Below are positions 38,131-50,100 of a stretch of 64,000 nt of DNA, piece after piece. Where the stretch lies: contig NC_049979.1 of NCBI RefSeq assembly GCF_000003815.2, forward strand, positions 32,655,486 through 32,719,485, given 5' to 3'. The stretch is from Branchiostoma floridae. Lineage: Eukaryota > Chordata > Leptocardii > Amphioxiformes > Branchiostomatidae. Each line of letters begins with the position of its first letter. The stretch's first letter is position 1. The notes below the pieces were generated by a model. It had not been told where the DNA came from. It saw only the letters and a list, made by a program, of their open reading frames with translations, and did not search any database. A program made the translations under genes and the position numbers.

Positions 38131-41100
38131 CTGGTGAAAATATAACCTCTATGACATTTCATGGAGGTAATTATATATATAAAACCACCAATCACTTCAA
38201 TACACTATCCCAAGCACGAGAAAGCTCAGTTCTCAACCCACCCCTACGGTTTAGCGAAGGACGATGAATGCGCTCGTAAATGGCCTCCCTTACCCCCCTC
38301 TCAAACCAACGTGGTTCTCTGTCTAAAATGTCTGTAGTATCTAAAGAGAATGAATGACCGTTGTGAATGTTCAGATGATGCCAAATGGCCGATGAAAACT
38401 TGCTAGTACTCGCCCTATAATGGTGCTTGTACCTTTCCTTCAGGGGTTGACTAGTTTCACCAATGTAAGTCTCCAAGTAATTCGGGTCATCGCATTTAAG
38501 TCTGTAAATGACATTAGATTTAATGTTTTTGTTAACTTTGTCCTTTGGGTGCACCAGTCTCAGTTTGTGGCGATGTCATGACTTTGTAGGATCCGGTCTT
38601 ATCTTTTCTGAAACACCTTGAATGTAAGGAATTGTGATGTTGACAGTCTTTGTCCGGTCCAACTGTGAGTTCCTTAGCGGTTTCCTAGATTCGTGGCAGG
38701 GCTTCAGAGCTTTATTGAAAGTCCAAGGTCTGTATCCACACTTGGATAATGCCGTCCTAAGATGTTTTTGTTCTTTTGATTTAGCTTCAACAGAAGTGAC
38801 GATAGTATCTGCTCGGTTGTACAAAGTTCTTATGACGCCAAGTTTTTTTCTCTAGAGGGTGGTGTGACTCAAATTGGAGATATTGATCTGTGTGGGTTGG
38901 TTTGAGGTAAACTTCCACGTTGATGTGACCAGCGTTCTCTAAAATTAGTTGTGCATCCAGAAAAGGTAGTGTGTTTCTTAAGTAGCGGTTGTAGAAACAA
39001 AGTTCAGTTGAATAAAATTGTTCTCCTGGGTTTTTGTATCACAGGGCTGTGTGTATAAATATGTATGTTTGCCTTTGGGCAGGATTACTCCAGAAACTGT
39101 CTAAGAATCCTCATGATATTTCGTGGATGGGTATGATCGCAAAGTTTCGATAATAGTGACTTACGGATGCCAGATACAGCACTGCAGCAGGACTAAGCAG
39201 ATATCTTATAAACATTTTTCATATTGCATGTCCGTTTTCTAGGGAATATGTGGATATATATTCTATACTGACGCAATGGTGATGAAAGAACAGTAAATCC
39301 ACCGATGTCGTTCAAAGTTGAGGTTCATTTACCAAGAATTTGCTAACTATCTAAAGGAAAACATTCCCTATCGATGTTAACCCACAAAGCACTTTTTAGT
39401 TGTGAACATACAACCGCACCAAGGACTGTGCATGTCCAACGTAGTGCGTATCTGCCCAAAATTTTCTGCTTATTTCGAAAGTTACCAACAGGTGTTATGA
39501 AGGGGAAATTTCAATCGTTAAAACACGATGCCGTTTAGTTTTTGGCTAGATATATTAAGTCAGTACTTCGGGATTGATATATTAGAGTCACAAATAAATG
39601 TGATAGTGATCCATAACAAGCCTTGCGTATTTGGTGAAGATGTGTGTTTGTTAAACCCTAATTAGAAATGTGATTTGAATCGGTCGTTGATTTCAATCCA
39701 TAGATATTGGTATACGGCCACCTGCATAATTATCATAAGATTATTTACACCTCACTCAAAAAAACATAAGGATTGATCTGCATGAAAACAAACTTTAAAG
39801 TTTTCGTTTTTGTAAAATTTCTCATTCTGGTTTTAATCATGAAAAAGAATCTTTGCTATTTCAAATATTGTTATCTTTGATGTAATGTAATTAAATACCA
39901 TTAGCGCATTTATTTGGTTTCCTTAGAAAACACCGTTGGAAACATACAGCGTAAGAGGATGACTATGTTAAAAGATTACTGCAAATTAAAAACCCTGAGA
40001 AGTCAGGTGAGTTTTCACATTACTACCATTCATATGTAGAGTAAAATTCACACTGAGCAATAAAACGTCGGGTCATTTTATTAAAAGAAAAACCGGGTTA
40101 GGTGTATAAAGCATTAAACAGGTGTAAACTTTGCCACGGTGTTACATACATATTCCTTAGGTAAGATTTAGCGTTTGTCAGCTCAGAGCATTTATTCAAA
40201 CTCTTCTCGGGATTTAAATCCCTGTTCATTCTCCAGTTTTGCCATTTTGTAGTTTGTCAGTATCTCTTTGGTACGTTCAATACTGTTACATAAACATTTA
40301 ATTGCTACGAAAGGTCAGCTATAAATGACAGCAAACTAATCCTGTCTTTTCCTTATTAAATTTAAAAAGAAAGAAGCGTCATAAACATGGCAATTACGTA
40401 AGGCCATTAACCTTATTCAGACCGGGCTTTTTGGGTCATCCCTGGACCGGGGGGGGGGGGCTTTTGAGGCCCTCCACTTTGAAGTCCTATAACTCTAAAA
40501 CGACGTGCCGTAGGGCCACCAAATTTTTAGGACATGATATCGACATAATATCTGACAAGTATTTAACGTTTGACGTTACGTTGACGTAAGATGACGTAAT
40601 TATGACGTCATCAATTTGATTATACTGGCCGGACCCATGAAAAAAGGGTATTCTCAGAAAACTTCAGGTTATTCTACCAAAATGTAACAACAAGTGCAGA
40701 TAACAGAATAATAATGTTTATTACGACTTGCGTTGCCAATAGTAACATCAATGACGTCAAAATGACGTCATAAAATGACGTCATGCACATCTAAGATACC
40801 AGTTGGGCTCCGCCATATTATATCCACCACCTTGAATTTTTAAAAATACTTTTTTTGCAACAAATAATCACAAAGGGCAATGGAAATAGACTCAATTCAT
40901 CCATTTAGATGTTTTTTGATGAAAAAATACCAGGTAGTTATAAATTTTAAGGGATAATTAGCTCGTTATTCTTGATCTGGCCATACGGTCCGCCATCTTG
41001 GATTTTGGGCTGATGACGTCATCAAATTAGCATAATTTATGTATATATAATTATGAAAGATATGCTAGATAATATTAGATTTTGTTTATGTAACAAAATA

Positions 41101-44100
41101 GCAGTAATATAGCAAATAAATGCGAAAAATACATTGTTAGCACCAAAAATAGTGATTTTTGGCAAAACAGCCTGTCAACAAACGGTTGCCATGGCAACAC
41201 GAAAAAATGAAAAATTTGTCAAACTTCGTGAAATTGTTGCCAACAATATTTTAGGAAAACTCACCAAATTTGGTGGCTCTAGCGTAAGCCGTTCTGGCGT
41301 TATAGGACATCAAAGTTAGCGCGGGCCTCAAAAGCCCCCCCCCGGTCTGAATAGGGTTAAAATGTTGTTACCGGATTTGTTGACAGGCATAGACCACCGT
41401 ACAGTTTCACAGAATAGATCGCACTTTATCGGCCAGAGGTCTGAATGAACATTATTTGTCAATTTATAATTCTTTAAACTGCTATTTATTTTTTCTTATT
41501 TGATCAGGTGACTACCGTTTTCGTAGTTGATGGGTAGTAGCCCGTTCCTATAATGATTTTTCCTACCCAGCAAAAGGTACCAGCTTTGGCAAAATGACAA
41601 AAGCTTTAACAATGGCTAAAATGTTACATTAAGTAGTAGCGTTGACAGTAGCACTGGCGATATCATTAGTACAGATCAATGTAAATGACTTTACTTTCTG
41701 GCCTAACTCAAATTATACTGAGAAATATCGATTTATCCTTTATATAACATATGCGATAGCAACCAATTTTTTTTCCATCGTCTAGGACTTTCCACCGCGG
41801 AATCGGTTTGTCGTCAATGAGAAATACAAACTCTTGTACTGCCAAGTCTTTAAAACTGGAAGCACGACGACTTTAACCATTTTACACAATCTTGAACACA
41901 ATGAGCAAAGGTCTACTCACGACATGAGAGCAAAGCTCGAAGACCTACCTTTCAAACGCCTGACTGATTACACTGATGAGGAAGTTCGTTTGCGTTTAGA
42001 GACGTATTCTAAGCTGCTGATCGTCCGCAATCCACTGGAAAGGTAAGTCAATATTCAATCTACAGACAAGAAATAATATGGCTATTAATCCATGTTTGAA
42101 ATGATACACGTTAATGGTATATTCTAATAACTTAAATTGTTCTTCGAGAATCATCATATTTTGTTTTGAATACGACACAACCTGCATGAAATCTGGGATT
42201 TACCATTCATCATGTTAATTCGTGGTGAATGTCTTATCTAACATTTACCGACGTATACCTCCGATTTACCCGATAAATATGTGTATGTAACAGGTAAATA
42301 TCAGTATATATCTTTAACCCTATTCAGACCGGGCTTTTTTGGTAATCCCTGGACGGGGGGGGGGGGGGGGGGGGCCCCCAAATTTTCAGGACATGGTATC
42401 GGCAAAATATCTAACTCGTATTTGACGTTACGTTGACGTAAGATGACGTAATTATGACGTCATCAATTTGATCATATTGGCCGGACCCATGAAAAAAGGG
42501 TATTCTCAGAAAACTTCAAGTTATACTACAAAAATGTAACAAGAAGTGCAGATAACAGAAAAACAATGTTTATTACGACTTGTATTGCCAATAGCAACAT
42601 CGATGACGTCATAATGACGTCATAAAATGACGTCATGCACTTTTTTTATGACGTCATGCACATCTAAGATACGAATTAGGCTCCGCCATATTATATCCAC
42701 CACCTTGAATTTTTAAAGTACTTTTTTTGCAACAAATAATTTTGGCAAAACTGCCTGTCAACAAACGGTTGCCATGGCAACACGAAAAAATGGAAATTTT
42801 TTTCAAACTTCGATTTAGTGAAATTGTTGCCAACAATACTTTAGGAAAACTCGCCAAATTTGGTGGCTTTAGCGTCAGGTGTTCTGGCGTTATAGAACAT
42901 CGAAGTTGGCGCAGGCCTCAAAAGCCCCTCCCCCGGTCTGAATAGGGTTAACATATAAGTTATAAAATTGTTCCGTCCAGATTTGAGATATAACACCCTT
43001 GGTTATGTACCCAGGACAATCTGCGTAACCTCCCCCTAGCCCATAGTGTCTGTAAGTGAGCCCAAATAAGAGTCCCGGATAACAACCCTGAATGACAGTG
43101 CCAGACGACACTCCCGGAAAGACACATTCTAGCTTCACAGGGACTACTGATGAATTGGAATATGTCGAGTTAATGCGTTTCATAAACCATGGTGCTGTAT
43201 AAGGTCTTGTATTGTACATTTTATTTTGACTATAGATGCTAGACTTCAAGATATTGTCCCCGGAAATTAATAGGTTTCGGGCTTAGCTAGCGGATTTCTT
43301 AATACTGCAGTGGAACTTAATTTTTTTATATATATATGTGTTTTGAACAAACTATGGTTACGATTTTTTTGGTCTGAGATAGCTCTTCAGCTTGGAAAGA
43401 ATGGACAAAAGTTTTGGGGCAACAAGCGTTGTAGTTTTAGGTGTATTTTGTTCATAAAATTGTGGAGATGATAACATATAACGGGTTTAATTTTTTGTTA
43501 TTTATAAGTAGCGTCACCAAAAACTTACATAATTACAGGCAGCCAAAAACCCTTCTCCACTTTGGCCTGCTCCAGTAGTTGTCTTCCCAAGCTGTACTTC
43601 GCTCTCTGATTTCTACTTCCAAAATGAAGAATTTTACATTTCCCGACGTTAAATGGTAGTTAGTTGCCATAGTTCTGACCAGTTCTCTACTACTCGGATA
43701 TCTCACTGTAGCGCTTCCTGTTCTTCCTTGCAGACTATATGTCTGAATATCTTACTGTCGACATTGAGGACTTTAACTGTGGTGGTCACAAAGTCAGGCA
43801 AATCATTTAAAAAGTCAACAAACAATGTTGGACCATCGACTCTTCCTCTCGGTATTTCTCTTTTCACATCACGCCAGGATGAGTGTTCTCCGTTAATCAC
43901 AATCTTCTATCTCCTGTCACTGAGAAAATCATTGATCCACCTGTGAGCAACTAGCACTACATGTAGAAAAAAAATCGAATGCTTTTCTACGCTCTGGGTA
44001 TGCTGTCAACTGCCCGCCCCCCGACCGCAGAGGCATGTTTACAAGTCATTAATGCGGTATATATCTTTAGGGGACAAAACAGAACTGTGCATTTGTGAAT

Positions 44101-47100
44101 AGATCGTTCTCAAGTAATACCATGTAGATTTGATGATATATCATCCTCTGGGAACTCCCAAACTGATGCGAGTGAACGAATAAGAAAAAAAGCTTGGCCG
44201 AAAAAATTGCCTAAAGTTAGTGGTTAGGAAGGTTGAACATAGGACTAAAGCACTTAGTATGGTATAACAACAGTTAGGGGTGAGTACAAGTATATAGTAT
44301 TGGCTCAAAACATTTTTTTTCTTCTTGGACCGATCTGATAAAAACAAATTTAAAAAAAAAATCAGTGGAACAGGTTTCCCCAATTATAGAATGGACATGT
44401 CGACGGGCGTTCGGGGTCTTACCAGGTCAAGAAGACAATAATAGCGAAGTCGATTAGAGTTTATAGTCATTTGTACCAAGTTTCTACAGTCAAGGGTATT
44501 TGTACCAAGTTCCTACAGTCAAAGGTACGGAGATAACCTAATATGGGATTTCAAAATGCCAGTGGAAGTCGGATAATCCACCAAACAGATTATTTTGTAG
44601 TTTTGAGTATTGCAAATTCTCAAGTTCCCACAGACAATCAGGTCCAGTTTCAGGTCTGGGTCTGGAAATGATTCAATGGCCCTGAATATAACTCTACCCT
44701 TAATTTTGTGTACTGGAACCTACCCCTACCAACAGTGTTTTTTTCTATCCTTTCACATCTTATTCTTTGCCTTTAGATTTATTCTGGTATTCTGTGGCAT
44801 TATCTAATTTTTTCTGACTTTTTTTCCAATTTTAAGTATATATGTGATCATTTTACAGCTGCTTTACAGCACAATCTACTGTGTGGTCATGTTTTTAAAC
44901 GGCCGAATATTAATGCGAGCATGTATGTAATTCACATAATAAAATCAACATGGCCTAAACGGTAGATTATTACAGCTCTAAGAGTTCGTAGATCTCATAC
45001 CTGCATGAAATGTTCGTAGACTAGTGGTGTAATTTGTTTGTTTGTAATGGTGGTGAAAGTTGTTCCTCCTCGATATATGTGCAATGGTGACACAAAGTAC
45101 ACGTGTCTACTTACACACAGCTTTCTCAAACACAGCGTCCTCTCAAACAGCGCTCTATTCATGTCTCATGTCGAATCCTCTTCTGATTGCTAAACAGGGC
45201 ACAGGAACTTGTACCAGACTTTAACCCTCAAGCAACCGACCATTTTAGCGACCAATTTTTATCGGTGATCATTGTACATACATAGCCTTGTCAATGTAAG
45301 AGGAATATTTCGAGATGATGGAGTGTTGCTGATTCCAGCTCATCTTCATAATTTATGCAAAAAAATCAGAAAAAAACATGTTTTGCACTAAACCTATTCT
45401 GACCAGAGAGGGGAATTTTAAGGCCTACAGCAAGTTTTCTGTCGCATGACTTAGTTCTAAAGGTACGAAAGTTGGTAATTAATCTAAAATAATTTGTTAG
45501 AAAAAATGTCCGGTCAATAAAATAAGTTTATCATTTTTGGGGTTGCCATGGCAATGGGATTTTAATAGGCAAATTTTTATTTTTCGCCAATTTCGATATA
45601 AACAAGGTTTTCTTGGTAAACTACACTTGTTTTCTTACAACAATCAAATTCCATAACATTGAATGTAATTTTCATAATTCAAAATTTATGCTAGTTTCAT
45701 AACATGAATGGTCAAAATCCTAGATGGCAGCCCTTATTAGCTAATGGCGTCATCATATAATGCTGTCATATTACATGGTGATGAAACAGAAGTTTTAGGA
45801 GGATTTAGTTTTACATTTTTATTTTTCTCTGAAAGTTTGGTGGTTATACGATAAGTAGTTAAGGAGTTTGTTTAAAGGTTTTAAAAACTGCACACTTTTG
45901 CTGTGCTAAGGACTGACCAGGGACTTTTTTAAAAGTTTCCACAGTATTTTAGCAATCTTCATATAACCTAGGAGAATGTATAGCTGATATTGACAAACAA
46001 AGTGAAAGAAGACATTTTTTTCTGATCAAAAATGTTCTAATTTCACTTCAAAATTTACGCCTGGTGAGAAAATCGTGTTTCATGGTTAACCAGAAAACAG
46101 CTCTGGAAGGGCAACAAAGACTAACAAGAAACACAAATAGACACACTCCTCTTGGTAAATGACATGGTCGATGTAAATTATGCTGACCATTGTGTAGCCC
46201 AGTGGCAACCATACCTCTGGACGGATTTCTATTGGTAATTAAAACCAAGCAGATGTAAGGAACCCTTCAAAAATCCAAAGAAAAATCAACATTATGTACC
46301 AGGTTCAAAGTTAATTAGGCCCAAAAACCTGACCATCTGGCCATCACAATCAACCAATATACCGATATCATCGCAATAGCACTCTGCAAACTAGAGCTGT
46401 TTTATCAGTCATCTGTTCTCCAGTCATTCAGATTGAATCGATTTTCCGAATATGGCAGTTGCTAGCTCATTCGACAGCTTAATTGCAGGTCATCGGATCA
46501 ATACGACTGTGCTGGGTTCACATCAGCTAGCTTCTTTTCCACGGTTTCCTTGCTCATCTCGAGCTTGTCAAGGACTGACGTCACAATCCATAGCACTTCA
46601 ATTTAGATCACATTCTTTTTTTGTGTCTTTAGCTCCAAATCTTTTTTGTTTATGTATAACTTATTTGGCCTCTGGTGGGCGACATTGGTGGTAAAGGTGG
46701 TCCTCGTTGACTAATAGGCGAATGGCATTTGGTCCCTGGATACGTATACAGTCATCCTTCACCTTGTTGAGTATCTTAAAGAATTTAGTCAATGCTTTCT
46801 AAACCTGAACTATCTGAACTAATTCTAAATCCCAGTCAATTTCACACAGACCCTTCTTATCCTCATGGTTGTTACTTTGTTAAGGTTGCGTCGAAAGGAT
46901 TTCTCTATATTACTGTTAATGACGAAAGTTCAAACAACAGTGGTCGCCCTCCCCGATCCCGGCAGATACTGTAATCCTCTCGTGTGCTGTTCGTTTGTAA
47001 TGATCGGGCCAAGTACAAATGGGATCTGTTTGACCCTGTACCGGGTAAGCTCTTAAACTGTCCTTTTCCAGTTACTTTTCTTCATATTGTATTCCCAACC

Positions 47101-50100
47101 ATTACAATATGCTTGGTATTCTTGTTACACAAGTTTAACGACTTCTTCATTAATCATCATCTTCAATAATATGATATTATATTTTCTGCCAGTTTCTCCA
47201 AGAACTTCATTTTCAATTAGCATTCAGGTGGTAGAAAGCTTTCGTCGTCAGGACAAGAATTGACTTTTAATTTTTATCAAATTATTTATAGAGATTCTGC
47301 ATATACATAAATGGAGGTTTTTGAAGAACAGGTGTCGGAAGACATCTTTTCAAATCCGCCATATCGAAATCATAACAATGATACACCAAATAATATAATA
47401 CATTGATAAAAATAGGAACAAATTATGTAAATTAACGTAACGCTCAAATAAGGGTATATCATCTTGACAACGCACATACCTTACAAAATAAAATCTATAG
47501 AACAGTCAGGTAGGACACATTAGCGCGGCCTTGTAGCAAGTCAAGTGCCGCAACCGCATGACTACGACCACGTGCAGGTCCGATTTAAGCTGAATGTTTG
47601 TCGCAATCTATTTTGCATGAAAGAGGAAGATTTTCGTTTGAAGCCAGTCACATCAGGCGGGCTTATGGCTGTAGTTAACAGCCCTCTGATTTCAACATTA
47701 AATCTGTTCCAAATTGTGATAAATGGGAATTGAAGATGAATTTACTCCCTGGGGGACTAACGTGCGTGCCCTTAAAGTGCAACTTTATTTGGATCCACAT
47801 TTAGCAGATGGGGCAAGTTTATTTTTGAAACTGTTCTGTTTTTAACCAAAGAACGATGGTCTTGCACCATCTTTCGCCGCTTTATCTTACATAAAATAGC
47901 TTATTTCTTACATGTGGCATGGGCATGCCATACGTGCAACCAGGCCAAATATCAAGCCATAGCGTTTTTTTTTTCATTATCCACATTCATTCCGGAATGG
48001 GGGCTTACTTTATGGCGTTATTTTTTAATATGTATACTTTAGTTTTTAGAATTGTTAATCACATACTTATGCATTTTAAAGACTGGCGTCAGCATGGCAA
48101 GATAAGTTCATCTTTGCCCCATCAGAATACTGGAGGGAGAAGTATCAGTCTATGTTGGATACCTTGGCACAAAATCCATCAGATAAACATGTGAGTATTG
48201 AACGTATGCTAATTTATTCATCTAATTCAATTTTCTATACTTTATTGATAAAAAATGGTTATATCAAAACTTGATAATTAACTAAACATTTCTAAACCTG
48301 GAAACTGCATACGAAACTACATTGGTAAAACAAAAAAAAGAGGACGTGAAATATGTTATTGTTTATTTTCAATACATTACAATCTTTGAGCTACATAGGC
48401 GTCAAATACAGTATTAGTCAGACTCGCATTTCCTCTGCCTTGAATAGTGAGACGCTATTTAACCTCAGAGTTTGGATAGTTCAATAAGTTATCCCTATTC
48501 AGACCTAGGTGGAGTTTGAGGCCTGCGCCAACTTTTATTTTGCATAACGCCAAAACGGCTTTCCCTAAAATTTTGACAATTTCAAAGATTTGGGCAAATT
48601 TTCCTTTTTTTTATTTCGTGGTTTTTCGAACCCCGCCGTGTCACCGATCTTGTTCCCTTTGTAAAGGCACTTAACACGACTTTCCTCACTTTACTCAAGT
48701 GAAAAATGATTATATTTGCTACAAAGGTCTATAGCAAGTTGAAGTTGGTAGCCTCAAAACGAAACAAGAAGAAGAACTTACAGAAGTCAAAATGGGCGGG
48801 CCTCTAAAGTCACACCCCCGGTCCAAGGTTGACCAAACCAGCCTGGCCTGAATAGGGTTAATTATAGGTTAACGCCCAACATATACGCCTTTGTGTTTAT
48901 TATACGATGCCTATTACCTACCATGGATTAGAAAAAATAGTGTAATTATCTATGTCAAAAGGAATGTAGCAAATTTTAAGTCATGTTGGGCTGTTTGATT
49001 AATTTTATATTTTATCTTACGTTCGTAGTAACATAGCTTTTACCAGCTCTGCCTTTTTTTTTAAATATTTCATTTTGGTTCTCTTAAGGCAACACATAAA
49101 GCTACTGACAACAAGCAATATCCACAAGTTCCGTTCAATGCATTTATCAAAGCAGTTGCGACAAACAGGACTGAGTGGGAGGATCCCCATTGGCAACTCA
49201 TATCCGATCTATGCGCTCCGTGTTTAGTAAGTATTTTCCATATTATATAACCGTCCCTGAACAGAGACGGTGGGCGCCATAGACTTCCTGCAACCTATAA
49301 TCCACTGCTTACTGAGTCACGTGTTCTATCTACATAACGTGACGTCACAACAGCAGTGGATTGTTCATTCCTTGACAAAGACTGATGCTGTACAGTCGAA
49401 AATTTGGGTGAGTCCAATTTTGGTGTTGGAAATTACAGTTCGACTATTTCAAGAATGACTTGTACCAACACAGATGAACTTTCAAGTTAATAACCGTGCG
49501 TGTATTTGACTACCAACAATAATAAATAAAATTGTACGATGGCGTCATGAGATAACTGCAGACTTAACCCTATTCAGATGGGCTGGGCTTTTGAGGCCTG
49601 CGCCAACTTTGACGTCCTATAACGCTAGAACAGCTTATGCTAGAGCCACCAAATTTAGTGAGTTTTCCTAGAGTATTGCTGGCAACAATTTCACGAGGTT
49701 TAACAAATGTTACATTTTGCCGTGTTGCCATGGCAACCGTTTGTTATCAGGCAGTTTTGCCAAAAATCGCTAATTTCGGTTCTAACAAAGTATTTTCACG
49801 TTTATTTACTATATTTCTGCTATTTTGTTACATAAATAAAATTTTATGTTATTTAGAATATATTTCATAATTAGATATGCATTAATTATGCTAATTTGAT
49901 GACGTAGTTAGACCAAATCCGAGATGGCAGACGATTTTGCCAGATCAATGATAACTAGCCTATTACCCCTTACAACTACCTGTTTTTTTTTATCAAAAAC
50001 AATCTAAACGGATGTATCTAGTCTATTTCCATTGCATTTTGTAATTCTTTGTTGTAAAAAAAAGCATTTCTTAAACTTCTATGGGGTGGATACAATATGG

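Noticed and set aside
46452-47169. Cluster of plus-strand frames of 60-80 codons
   Set aside because: No recognisable domain, no consistent phase linkage, and they lie wholly inside sulfotransferase intron 3.
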